The translations under genes were made by a program, and so were the position numbers. Below the pieces are notes generated by a model, which saw nothing but the letters and a program-made list of their open reading frames with translations, was not told where the DNA came from and did no database searches. A DNA stretch of 64,000 nt from Fontivivens sp964399735. Its GTDB lineage: Bacteria; Zhuqueibacterota; Zhuqueibacteria; Residuimicrobiales; Krinioviventaceae. This document shows positions 25,944 to 34,177 of this stretch, piece after piece (positions within the stretch are counted from its first letter, which is position 1; each line of letters opens with the position of its first letter). The stretch covers positions 1 to 64,000 of the forward strand of contig CAYNSO010000007.1 of assembly GCA_964399735.1 (NCBI GenBank). The letters run 5' to 3'.

Positions 25944-28070
25944 TTACTTTAATACCAACAAGTCATTTAAATTAATAGCAGATTCGCATTGCAGCAACAC
26001 CTGTTCCTGTTTACCAAGTTTCTTTCCGGGCCCCGGCTGCTGCCTGCTAACTTTACCGGAACCAATGATAACTGCCCTGAATCCTTGAACAGCCAGAATA
26101 TTCATAGCATTACGAACCGGTAATCCTGTGACATCGGGAATCAGCGAAGCATCAGCAGCATCCTCATAATCTGGTTCAGAATTAAGACGAATGCCCTGTT
26201 CCTCTTCCAAAACAGTTCCCGCCGGTGGATTTTGAGCCAGAACAAACTGCCCTGATCCGGTTGTATGCAAAGGCAGCCGGGCAGATCGTTCTGCATAGTC
26301 GACGGCGCTACGGCTGCACCCTACCAGGTTGGGGACGATCAGGGACTTTTTTTCCACAATCTGAAGTTCATCCGGCATACTGCCGGACTGAAAATAATCT
26401 AATCCCTCTAACTTTATAATTTGTTCGGCAATATTTTTAAAACAAGGGGCGCCTACATCGCCGCCATAATACTGGTTACGGGGTTTTTCGATCATAACAT
26501 AAATACAAATTTTTGGGTCTTCTGCCGGGAAAAACCCGCCAAAATTGGATATGTAATTTCCGTCCTGATAACCAACATTCTTTCGGTCGGTATAAGGCAT
26601 CTTGGCGGTACCGGTTTTGCCGCATATTGTAATACCCTCAATAGCCGCTTTCTTGCCGGTTCCCCGTTTAACCACATCAGCCAGAATACTTTTCATAGTA
26701 TCGGCAGTTGCTGTGGAAAGGACCCGCCGAACAACCCGTGGCCCATATACCCTGGCGGGAACTCCATCCTTGCGAATTTCTTTAATAATGGTCGGCTGCA
26801 TCAGGTAGCCGCCATTGGCAATGGTTGAAAACATGCTGGTCATTTGCATTGACGTTACAGCCACTTCGTGGCCTATCGAGATAAAACCCGGAGACACACC
26901 AGTCCACGAGCCAATACTGCTTAACATTCCTTTCTGTTCACCCTGCAAGCCAACGCCGGTTGCCTGCCCGAATCCAAATGCCCGGGCATAATCATAAAGT
27001 AATTTCCTGTCCGTTTCCATAGCTAATTTGGACATGCCAATATTTGAAGAATAGACAACTACATCCCGCAAAGACAACCAGGTATAGGGAGAAGAATCAC
27101 GAATAGGTCTATCCTTTAACATATATTCCCCATTCTCGCAAAACACAATATCACTGGTTGTGTGCAGTCTCTCTTCCAACAGCGCCGCCATCAAAACTGG
27201 CTTGAACGTGGAACCCGGCTCAAAGATATCGGTCACAGGCTTGATCCGCCAGGATTCCTGGCTTGCCTTGCCCGGCTCATTCGGGTTAAAATCAGGCCCG
27301 GAACACATTGCCAAAATATCCCCGGTAGCAGGATTCATGATTACAACTGCTCCGCCTGCCGCATTAGTCTGAAGAATTGTATTGTGTAATTCCCGTTCAG
27401 CAATATATTGGTAACGGTAATCAATGGTTAAAATAAAGTCGTTGCCATCCCGCGGCTGTTCAGCCGGATAACCGATGCGGGGAAACTTTTCATTATTGGC
27501 TGTAAGCTGGTAAACCGCGTGTCCGGGAGCTCCTTGCAGTAAAAAATCCTGCGTCAGTTCCAAACCACTAATGCCTTTGCCGTCTATATCTGTAAAACCC
27601 AGTAACTGCCCACACAGATTATTATGGGGATATTTTCGAGTCAACACAACATCAGTATACAATCCTTTAATGTTGAGGCTATGAATTTTATTTTCAACAG
27701 ACAGCGGTAATTTCATGGCCAGTTTTACATAGCTTGATTTTTGCGAAAGTTTTTCCCGTAATTGTGAAACGCCCTGGCCGGTTATCGAGGCTACTGCCCG
27801 GGCAGCGGCATCAACATTTTCAATTTTTTGCGGATCAGCAAACAATGTTACTGTTGGAATATTAAACGCCAGGGTTTTTAAATTCCGGTCTAATATCTTG
27901 CCACGCTCCGGCGGCAATTTTAGCTGCGATTGAAACTTGTTCTCCACCACCTGCAACCCTCCCACACCAATCTGAATTTGTATCAGTTTTACTATCATTA
28001 ATAATAAAAACAGCAACGAACTGATCGTAAAAAAATCATATCGCCATGTTTGATTTTGCGTTTTTTTCAT
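25944..28070 (-). CDS. ftsI: Septal transpeptidase FtsI/PBP with two PASTA domains
   Basis: A 708-residue class B penicillin-binding protein that crosslinks septal peptidoglycan. One membrane helix lies at about 12-30. The dimerisation domain starts with RGKILDRN. The transpeptidase has S287-T-F-K290, S341-S-N343 and K485-T-G. Two PASTA domains follow (about 575-630 and 640-695; IVPNLVGCS and LIPDVTGLP starts). PASTA tails are normal in Gram-positive PBP2x and in several FCB-group FtsI proteins. It follows ftsL after 21 bases. Confidence 0.95.
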   Translation of the reverse strand: MKKTQNQTWRYDFFTISSLLFLLLMIVKLIQIQIGVGGLQVVENKFQSQLKLPPERGKILDRNLKTLAFNIPTVTLFADPQKIENVDAAARAVASITGQGVSQLREKLSQKSSYVKLAMKLPLSVENKIHSLNIKGLYTDVVLTRKYPHNNLCGQLLGFTDIDGKGISGLELTQDFLLQGAPGHAVYQLTANNEKFPRIGYPAEQPRDGNDFILTIDYRYQYIAERELHNTILQTNAAGGAVVIMNPATGDILAMCSGPDFNPNEPGKASQESWRIKPVTDIFEPGSTFKPVLMAALLEERLHTTSDIVFCENGEYMLKDRPIRDSSPYTWLSLRDVVVYSSNIGMSKLAMETDRKLLYDYARAFGFGQATGVGLQGEQKGMLSSIGSWTGVSPGFISIGHEVAVTSMQMTSMFSTIANGGYLMQPTIIKEIRKDGVPARVYGPRVVRRVLSTATADTMKSILADVVKRGTGKKAAIEGITICGKTGTAKMPYTDRKNVGYQDGNYISNFGGFFPAEDPKICIYVMIEKPRNQYYGGDVGAPCFKNIAEQIIKLEGLDYFQSGSMPDELQIVEKKSLIVPNLVGCSRSAVDYAERSARLPLHTTGSGQFVLAQNPPAGTVLEEEQGIRLNSEPDYEDAADASLIPDVTGLPVRNAMNILAVQGFRAVIIGSGKVSRQQPGPGKKLGKQEQVLLQCESAINLNDLLVLK

Positions 28071-28091
28071 TGCTGCATTTTCCTGCTATAC

Positions 28092-28412
28092 CTAGTCGTT
28101 CCCGGCGCTTAAATCCAGGTTTAATTTTTCTGCCTGAACAAAACCCAGCTTTTCTCGCGCCAGCCGTTCTATTCTTTCTACATTGGCAAGATTATCAACC
28201 TGCAGGTTCAATAAATAGGATTCATATTGCATCTGCCTGAGGTCGGTTTTTAATTTTTGGTTACTTCGTATTTTTTGATCGGCGCTCACATTCTGCCACA
28301 CAGTAACAATACAGAACAATGCAAACAAAAATAGCCCACACCAAAAATATTTTTTCATTCTTTTATTTTTGCGATGGGCGGAAAAAGAGGTTGTATTGTT
28401 ATATCTGCTCAT
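28092..28412 (-). CDS. ftsL: Divisome protein FtsL
   Basis: A 106-residue bitopic protein: basic cytoplasmic N-terminus (HRKNKRMKK), one membrane helix at about 22-39, then a periplasmic coiled coil ending in ERIERLAREKLGFVQ (79-93), the conserved FtsL/DivIC heptad motif. The ATG at 28412 overlaps the rsmH stop (ATGA). A longer frame to 28469 would overlap rsmH by 60 bases and is rejected. It forms the FtsQLB-like complex. No separate ftsB is seen. Confidence 0.88.
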   Translation of the reverse strand: MSRYNNTTSFSAHRKNKRMKKYFWCGLFLFALFCIVTVWQNVSADQKIRSNQKLKTDLRQMQYESYLLNLQVDNLANVERIERLAREKLGFVQAEKLNLDLSAGND

Positions 28413-29353
28413 GCGGCGCCTGCCTGCCCGATTACCCGGGCAATTCTCAATTTTGCCGACCTGGCACAAGGGTTTTCACGAACTTCTTGATCTGAGGCGA
28501 TTATCATTTTGCCTTTAATACTTAACACAGGTTTTTTGCCACACACACAATATGGCAGCTCTTTGGGACAGGTGCAGGGATTGGCCTGTTCTCGCATAAA
28601 TTCTTTTACCAGACGATCTTCACCACTGTGATAGGCAACTACTGCCAACACACCGCCGATGTTTAAAATATGCAAAGAAGCAGGCAGAAATTGTTTTAAA
28701 TTCTCAATTTCCATATTAACATGCATCCTGATTGCCTGGAATATTCTGGCGAAGGATTTGATTTCGTACCTGGAGCCAACCACGCCGCGGATAATATCGA
28801 CAAGCTGCCGGGTGGTAGTTATTCTTGTCGTCTGGCGAAATCTTGTTATGGCATTTGCTATTTTCCACGAAGCCCTCTCCTCACCATATTCCCAAAAAAT
28901 ACGCGCCAATTCTTCCCCCGAATACTCGTTTACAACTGTTTCTGCATTTACCTGGCAGTCATCTCCCATATTCATCAACAATGGGCCGGATTTCATAAAC
29001 ATAAAACCGCGGTCGGGATTGCTGATCTGCAAATAAGAAACTCCCAGGTCCGCTACCACTCCATCGACGCGCGTTATACCAAGACCGGTAACAATATTTT
29101 CTATATTGCTAAAGTTACCCTTAACCGCTATGAACCGGTCTCCAAAAGACGATAATCTTGCTTTTGCCCTGCTTAACGCCTGGGGATCGCGGTCAATGCC
29201 AATGACAATTCCATCCTCAGGCATCACTTTCAACAGTTCGCAAGAGTATCCGCCGTCGCCTAACGTAGCGTCAACTATTATTCGTGCCCTGACGGCTTCC
29301 AGGCCGTCAAGCACTTGTTGCAAAAGAACAGATTTGTGGTATTCATAGTTCAC
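28409..29353 (-). CDS. rsmH: 16S rRNA m4C1402 methyltransferase RsmH
   Basis: A 314-residue SAM-dependent methyltransferase that N4-methylates C1402 of 16S rRNA. Motif I is DATLGDGGYSCELL (about residues 22-35), followed by GIDRDPQALSRA, then VVADLGVSYLQI and DRGFMF. The C-terminal NPCTCPKELPYCVCG cysteine segment and ENPCARSAKLRIAR are characteristic. It begins 27 bases after mraZ and overlaps ftsL. The position is standard for mraZ-rsmH-ftsL-ftsI. Confidence 0.97.
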   Translation of the reverse strand: MNYEYHKSVLLQQVLDGLEAVRARIIVDATLGDGGYSCELLKVMPEDGIVIGIDRDPQALSRAKARLSSFGDRFIAVKGNFSNIENIVTGLGITRVDGVVADLGVSYLQISNPDRGFMFMKSGPLLMNMGDDCQVNAETVVNEYSGEELARIFWEYGEERASWKIANAITRFRQTTRITTTRQLVDIIRGVVGSRYEIKSFARIFQAIRMHVNMEIENLKQFLPASLHILNIGGVLAVVAYHSGEDRLVKEFMREQANPCTCPKELPYCVCGKKPVLSIKGKMIIASDQEVRENPCARSAKLRIARVIGQAGAA

Positions 29354-29380
29354 ATTTTACACATCAAAAAATCACATCTC

Positions 29381-29833
29381 TTAAAAAGTTGGTCTGCGAT
29401 TTAAAGCATCCAGGGCCATTTGCTCATTATCTTCATCAACAAGCTTGAATACTTCCGGATTCCAGATCTCGATAACATGCTCTATGCCTATAACCGTCAC
29501 TTCATTGCAACCTTCTAACTTGCCAAATTCAATCAAATTGGCTGGCAGCGTAATCCGGCCTTGCTTATCCATAGTCAATTCGGTAGATATACCGATGATC
29601 TTGCGCTGTAAATTCAATTTCTCAATAACACTCAATCCTTGAATCATGTTAATGGATTGTTTATATTTATCCCAATCCGGCAAGGTATAAAGCGATATGC
29701 AATGCTGAATGCCGCGGGTAGCAACCAGCTTGTCTTTTTGCTCTTGAGGCATTGCTTCGATCAGTTTGTTTGGCAACTTGAGCCGACCGTTCGCATCAAA
29801 AGAGACTTTATTTTGTCCTGTTAGTTCCGGCAT
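29381..29833 (-). CDS. mraZ: Transcriptional regulator MraZ
   Basis: A 150-residue protein with two SpoVT-AbrB half-domains: DANGRLKLPNKLIEAM near residue 14 and DKQGRITLPANLIEFGKL near residue 93. MraZ forms a ring oligomer and binds 5-bp repeats at 10-bp spacing upstream of its own gene to control the division cluster. Start ATG 29833 (MPELTG) is preferred over an upstream TTG at 29839. The GGAAG of the last operator repeat lies in Shine-Dalgarno position. Five operator repeats and a promoter lie directly upstream, so autoregulation is well supported. Confidence 0.95.
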   Translation of the reverse strand: MPELTGQNKVSFDANGRLKLPNKLIEAMPQEQKDKLVATRGIQHCISLYTLPDWDKYKQSINMIQGLSVIEKLNLQRKIIGISTELTMDKQGRITLPANLIEFGKLEGCNEVTVIGIEHVIEIWNPEVFKLVDEDNEQMALDALNRRPTF

Positions 29834-29840
29834 ACACAAT

Positions 29841-29890
29841 TATAACTTCCAAATAATGCCAAATATTTCCTAAAAATGCCTAAAGATGCC
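29841..29890 (-). promoter_or_regulatory. MraZ operator: five 10-bp direct repeats
   Basis: Read on the minus strand the five units are TTGGCATCTT, TAGGCATTTT, TAGGAAATAT, TTGGCATTAT and TTGGAAGTTA. Each has TWGGMAW/TWGGAAG with exact 10-bp phasing. Known MraZ boxes are GTGGG-like 5-mers separated by 5 bases. The array begins beside the -10 element and its last unit serves as the mraZ ribosome site. Confidence 0.75.
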
Positions 29891-29900
29891 AATTCGTTTA

Positions 29901-29929
29901 AAGATATTGACCTTTTATTACAAAGTCAA
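29901..29929 (-). promoter_or_regulatory. Promoter of the mraZ division cluster
   Basis: TTGACT (29924-29929), a 17-base spacer and TATCTT (29901-29906) on the minus strand. The start of transcription would fall at the first MraZ repeat, so a bound ring would block RNA polymerase. Confidence 0.7.
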
Positions 29930-30095
29930 GATAATTTTTTATTTTTTAAAGTATAAATCAATAAATATTCCTGTCGAATAATAATCATAATTAATTGATT
30001 ATATTATATTTACAAGCAAATCGCCTGAAAATGATTAAAAAAAAGTTAGTGTCTTTAACATTTTTTTTTTATATTTCAAAAAAGGGCCTGATTTT

Positions 30096-30168
30096 CAGGT
30101 AATTCATGGCACTATTAATGTGGTAATACCTGCTTGTTTGCACAGGTTCATGGCAATTCAATAACCTG
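30096..30168 (+). promoter_or_regulatory. Operator candidate: four CAGGTW half-sites
   Basis: CAGGTA at 30096 and its complement TACCTG at 30127-30132 form one inverted pair; CAGGTT at 30143 and AACCTG at 30163-30168 form a second. The segment ends 31 bases before the ROK kinase start. The rest of 29930-30199 is AT-rich with no gene. Confidence 0.35.
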
Positions 30169-30199
30169 AAAAAGTTATGATTGAAACGGATAAAGAATA

Positions 30200-31180
30200 A
30201 TGAATAATAGAAACTATCAATATGTAGTTGGAGTGGATTTAGGCGCGACCAAAATTTATGCGGCAGTGATCGATAAAAAAGGGAAAATCCATGGTTCGAC
30301 CCGGGCAAAAACCAACGCCGAAGAAGGTTTTAACTCGGTTATTGATCGGATGTTTGATTGCATAATGAAGGCGATAGAATCCTGTAATCTGACGCTGGCA
30401 GAAATCGGCGCAGTGGGGGTTGGTTCGCCGGGGCCGCTAAACCTTGTTGAAGGAACGATCATTGAAACCCCCAACCTCGGCTGGAAGGATGCGCCACTAA
30501 AGTCCCGGCTGGAGAAAACCTTAAAAAAAACAGTAAAAGTAGATAATGACGGCAATGTTGGTATTCTTGGTGAATATGCCTACGGCGCAGGGCATGGCGC
30601 CCGGCACATGGTCGGTTTATTTGTTGGCACCGGCATTGGCGGCGGCGTTATAATAGACGGCAAATTGCTGCATGGCTTTAATGAAAATGCCGGTGAACTG
30701 GGGCATATCATCCTCGATCCCAACGGGCCGCTCTGCGGCTGCGGCAGAAAGGGCTGTCTGGAAGCGTTTTCCAGCAGAATTGCCATTGAAAAACAAATTC
30801 GCATTGCGGCAATTAACGATCTTTCCTCAACTTCCCTTTTCAAGAATGTGAAAAAAAAGTACGACCGTATCAGCAGCAGTATGTTGGCGAAAAGCTATGC
30901 GCAAAACGACCCGGCAGTGGTGGCAGCAGTCGACCGTTCGGCAACATACCTGGGTTATGCTACTGCTTCCCTGCTGAATATTTTCAATCCCGAAGTTGTG
31001 GTGATCGGCGGCGGCGTAGTGGAAGCTTTGGGAAATGCTTATGTAAAAATCGTTAGCAAAGTTGCTATAGAAAATGCCTTTGCCATTGCATCCCGCAATG
31101 TGCGCATCGTTCCCGCCGAATTAAAAGACGATTCCGCAGTACTCGGCGCTTCATTCCTGGCGTGGCAGGCTATTGAATAG
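30200..31180 (+). CDS. ROK-family sugar kinase, probable glucokinase
   Basis: A 326-residue ROK protein without the helix-turn-helix domain of ROK repressors, so a kinase. DLGATK (13-18) is the ATP phosphate motif, the catalytic Asp is in VDNDGN (114-119), GELGHI (165-170) and CGCGRKGCLEA (179-189) form the zinc site and the ROK signature. The sugar is most likely glucose (glucokinase), but fructose, allose or N-acetylmannosamine cannot be excluded. It is a monocistronic gene divergent from the division cluster, with an operator-like region in front and a terminator about 230 bases after. Confidence 0.88.
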   Translation: MNNRNYQYVVGVDLGATKIYAAVIDKKGKIHGSTRAKTNAEEGFNSVIDRMFDCIMKAIESCNLTLAEIGAVGVGSPGPLNLVEGTIIETPNLGWKDAPLKSRLEKTLKKTVKVDNDGNVGILGEYAYGAGHGARHMVGLFVGTGIGGGVIIDGKLLHGFNENAGELGHIILDPNGPLCGCGRKGCLEAFSSRIAIEKQIRIAAINDLSSTSLFKNVKKKYDRISSSMLAKSYAQNDPAVVAAVDRSATYLGYATASLLNIFNPEVVVIGGGVVEALGNAYVKIVSKVAIENAFAIASRNVRIVPAELKDDSAVLGASFLAWQAIE

Positions 31181-31185
31181 GTGAT

Positions 31186-31222
31186 AGCTGTCAGCTGTCA
31201 GTTGTCAGCTGTCAGCTGTCAG
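31186..31222 (+). repeat. Heptanucleotide tandem repeat (AGCTGTC)n
   Basis: Five exact-period units AGCTGTC (the third AGTTGTC) six bases after the ROK kinase stop codon. Near-complementary heptads (GATAGCT twice) occur at about 31339-31352, and a perfect stem GGTGGGTC/GACCCACC lies between at 31236-31253. The whole segment 31184-31353 may be one repeat element. Confidence 0.7.
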
Positions 31223-31412
31223 TGAAAAAGGGTATGGTGGGTCAAGACCCACCACAAGCGATAGATTCATTTCGAAAAAGTGCCGGAAGATTGTGATACA
31301 AGTTTAGTTTGAATGCTATCAATTTATGCTGAAAACTGATAGCTGATAGCTTTTCGGGTAAGTTTCGACCCTCGGCCATGACATTATATTAAATAATATA
31401 TTATTCATCTAT

Positions 31413-31442
31413 AAAAAAGCCGGTCCACAAACCGGCTTTTTT
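31413..31442. terminator. Intrinsic terminator (works on both strands)
   Basis: AAAAAAGCCGGT, a 6-base loop and ACCGGCTTTTTT: a 6-bp GC-rich stem extended by A-T pairs, with a T-run on either strand. It lies downstream of the ROK kinase. Confidence 0.8.
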
Positions 31443-31717
31443 AATAGATAACATAACTTATTTAACTTGGCGCCAATGTCCTTTTACCCACACAGTATTG
31501 GCATGGAAATGCGGCATACATGTTGAAGAAAATATTTTAAAATGGGATTATCCTGCTTGTCCGGTATGTTATGGCAACAATCAATCAGAACAAACTATAA
31601 TATTATAAACTGCCTGGCAGTATGGCATTTGAAATGTGAAAAAAAAATGGTAATTTATTATAACTAATTGTGATTGAATAATATTTAGCAATTACTGAAT
31701 CGGATATACAAGATAAT
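31443..31717 (+). other. Intergenic region with a possible zinc-ribbon remnant
   Basis: No complete gene is seen. One frame ending with TAA at 31606-31608 reads as 44 codons with cysteines at CPF, WKCGIHVEEN and CPVCYGNN, like a short zinc-ribbon peptide, but has no start codon. The remainder is AT-rich and leads to the histidine kinase start. Confidence 0.2.
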
Positions 31718-32881
31718 ATGAAGCAAAAAGAAAAAGTTCAAAAATATGAAAAAAAGATCAAGGAAATTTCCAAAACCCTTGAAGAATTAGTATGGGAAAT
31801 GATCCGCGATCTGCGCGAATCGGAACAGCAGTACCGCTCCATCGTCGAATTTGCCGCCGATGCGATTGTATCCATAAATGTGGATAAAAAGGTAACGTCC
31901 TGGAACAAGGGCGCCGTGAATGTGTTCGGTTATAGCGAAGCGGAGGTAATGGGACAAGACATCGATAAACTGATTGCCCATGAAAATGTTTTTCATGAAG
32001 CCGTGGAATTATCACAAAAATTGTTGAACGGTGATTCTATACGCAGTTTTGAAGCGATCCGCTACGGTAAAGACGGCACACCCAAAAACGTGCTTATTTC
32101 CGCCGCGCCCATTTTTTCGCAGGATAACAAGGTGGAAGCCGTTTCCATAATGTATAAAGATATTTCCGAATTGAAACAAACTCACAATCAACTGCTGCAA
32201 ACCGAAAAGCAGGCCACGCTGGGCATCATTGCCGGCAGCATTGGCCACGAGTTGAACAACCTGGTGGGCGGTATGCTTATTCACGCCCGCCTGATCAAGG
32301 AAAATTATAGCAAACCGGATAAAATCAAAGAATATAACGAATATATACTCACCAACCTGGAAAAGGTTGCCGTGCATGGCAAGAACCTGTTGTCGCTCAG
32401 CAGTCCCTCCCGGCCGCAACTGGAACCGATCGATCTGAATATGGTATTGCAGCAGACTACGGAAACGCTGATCCTGAGCGGCGTGCTGAAATATGTAACC
32501 ATCAAAACCAACCTGCACAAACCGGCGCAGCCTGTGTATGGCGACCGCAATCTGTTGGAACAGGTCATCCGCAACCTGGAGATCAATGCCGCGCACGCCA
32601 TGGCCACAGGCGGGGTACTGGAACTGGCGACGGCCCTGAGCAAGAACAAAAAATATTTTGAAATAGAATTCAGGGATAATGGCAGCGGCATTCCCAAAGA
32701 ATTGCAAGCCAAAATTTTTGAACCCTTTTTTACCACCAAGTCCGCCGGTAAGGGTACCGGATTAGGCTTGCCGATAGTCAAAAACATCCTTGAACAGCAC
32801 AAAGGCTACATCACCCTGGAAAGTCAGGTAGGCGCAGGCACAACGTTTACCATTGGCCTGCCCATAGTCAAAGCTCTTTAA
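31718..32881 (+). CDS. Cytoplasmic PAS sensor histidine kinase
   Basis: A 387-residue kinase without membrane segments. A coiled coil covers about 1-40, a PAS domain about 38-150 (SEQQYRSIVEFAADAIVSIN to MYKDISELK). The dimerisation helix carries the phosphorylated His177 (GSIGHELNN). The ATPase domain has the N-box NLEINAAHAM, G1 DNGSGI, F-box FEPFFTTK and G2 GKGTGLGLPIV. No response regulator or receiver domain is adjacent, so the partner is elsewhere. The stop codon overlaps the stop of the convergent gene (32878-32881). The signal sensed by the PAS domain is unknown. Confidence 0.9.
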   Translation: MKQKEKVQKYEKKIKEISKTLEELVWEMIRDLRESEQQYRSIVEFAADAIVSINVDKKVTSWNKGAVNVFGYSEAEVMGQDIDKLIAHENVFHEAVELSQKLLNGDSIRSFEAIRYGKDGTPKNVLISAAPIFSQDNKVEAVSIMYKDISELKQTHNQLLQTEKQATLGIIAGSIGHELNNLVGGMLIHARLIKENYSKPDKIKEYNEYILTNLEKVAVHGKNLLSLSSPSRPQLEPIDLNMVLQQTTETLILSGVLKYVTIKTNLHKPAQPVYGDRNLLEQVIRNLEINAAHAMATGGVLELATALSKNKKYFEIEFRDNGSGIPKELQAKIFEPFFTTKSAGKGTGLGLPIVKNILEQHKGYITLESQVGAGTTFTIGLPIVKAL

Positions 32882-33417
32882 ATTTCAATTGAAAATTCAC
32901 AATAATCATCGCCGTGTAAAATAGAGTGAATCAGTTCAACAGTAACCGGCTTTTGCGCGGCGGTTTCAAACATTTCCAGCACCCAGCCCCTGGAACAGTT
33001 ACAATATTCCGCCGGCATGATTCCGGTAAAATTGGCCAGGTTGGGACAATAGCACTTACTGTATTTGATCGTTGCTTTATTGCCGGCAAAAACCGCGTTT
33101 TCCTTGCCTAAAATCTCTGCCAGTTTATCGATCAAGCCCTGCACATTACCCTTATTGGCCCGCGCCATTTGCACGGCGCCGTTACGCGCGCAATCGCGTC
33201 CGCAGGATTCCAGCAGTTTCACTTTGTCCTGCTCCGGCAGTTTATTGTTCATATTATTCAGCAACGAAACCAGCCACTGTCCGGTGAATTTTTGCTGGTT
33301 CTCGCCACCTTCAGCTGATTCCTCCGTTTGTGCTGTGCCGGTTTTAACACGGGTCAGCAGGAATGCGGGAATAATGCCCAATTTTATAATGCGGTTGATA
33401 AAATCTTTTCTGTTCAT
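32878..33417 (-). CDS. DUF6144-like cysteine-rich protein with N-terminal signal/anchor
   Basis: A 179-residue protein from ATG 33417 (MNRKDFINRIIKLGIIPAF); a start nine codons upstream is less likely. The N-terminus resembles a twin-arginine-type leader but has NRKDF in place of RR. The rest carries conserved cysteines in CGRDCARNGA, KCYCPNLAN and EYCNCSRGWV, a set I associate with DUF6144-type proteins, possibly metal- or cofactor-binding. No enzyme activity is assigned. It converges with the histidine kinase, their stop codons sharing TTAA. Confidence 0.6.
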   Translation of the reverse strand: MNRKDFINRIIKLGIIPAFLLTRVKTGTAQTEESAEGGENQQKFTGQWLVSLLNNMNNKLPEQDKVKLLESCGRDCARNGAVQMARANKGNVQGLIDKLAEILGKENAVFAGNKATIKYSKCYCPNLANFTGIMPAEYCNCSRGWVLEMFETAAQKPVTVELIHSILHGDDYCEFSIEI

Positions 33418-33586
33418 TACGGTTACTCTTTTTATTGTTGGCAAAATGTTTTATATTTACTTGATTGAATCTGTCTGCATATCTGGCGATTTTCCTGTTA
33501 ATATAAAATTTTATGAATCCCGGATAAAATATATTCAAAAATAATATAAGATAATAATATTAAAAAGTAAAGAACACATCTCCAAA

Positions 33587-34039
33587 ATGTCTAAAAAAAG
33601 AATTCTAAATCAGCAAGAAATTGAACAAGTTATAAAAAGCTCGGCCGTTTGTTTTTTAGCCATCAACACGGATAAAGCGCCGTATATGATTCCCATGAAT
33701 TTTGGCTATGCCGATAATAGCTTGTACCTGCACACCGGGCTGCACGGTAAAAAGCTGGAATTGATACGCAAAGATAACCGGGTGGGATTTTGTTTAACTG
33801 GCGACGTTCACCTGGTAACCGGAGAGTTAGCCTGCAACTGGACCGTTCAAGGGCAAAGCGTTACCGGGCATGGTGTTGTGTTTATTATCAACGATCAGCG
33901 AGAAAAGATTAAAGCTCTTGATATTATTATGAGTCATTACACAACCGGACCATATCAATACAATCCCAAATCCGTTGACGCTGCCCTGCTCATTCGCATC
34001 GCCATTAAAGAAATCAGCGGCAAAAGCATTGGAGAATAA
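33587..34039 (+). CDS. Pyridoxamine 5'-phosphate oxidase-like flavin protein (NimA-like)
   Basis: A 150-residue split-barrel flavin-binding protein. The N-terminal helix (LNQQEIEQVIKSS) is followed by the family core CFLAINTDKAPYMIPMNFGY, LYLHTGLHGKKLELIRKDNRVGF and the GHGVVFIINDQREKIKAL segment. This arrangement matches the NimA/FMN-binding group that includes 5-nitroimidazole reductases, often annotated as PPOX-class or NimABCDEF. The physiological substrate is unknown. Separate gene between the DUF6144-like gene and GH29. Confidence 0.8.
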   Translation: MSKKRILNQQEIEQVIKSSAVCFLAINTDKAPYMIPMNFGYADNSLYLHTGLHGKKLELIRKDNRVGFCLTGDVHLVTGELACNWTVQGQSVTGHGVVFIINDQREKIKALDIIMSHYTTGPYQYNPKSVDAALLIRIAIKEISGKSIGE

Positions 34040-34177
34040 CACCATGATGCGGCCGGAACGTTGTCCGGGACAATTCCACAACAACAGTCCACAAGCGCCG
34101 GTTCTTTATAGTCTTGTAAAATTATATAAAAAATTTTTATTGTCATTTATAATCACTCATCCAAACAAGGAGGTTTT

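Noticed and set aside
28413..28469. Longer FtsL start inside rsmH
   Set aside because: It would overlap rsmH by 60 bases; the ATGA overlap at 28409-28412 is the usual arrangement.
31186..31222. Possible CRISPR array
   Set aside because: The repeat unit is 7 bases without spacers and there are no cas genes; it is a simple tandem repeat.
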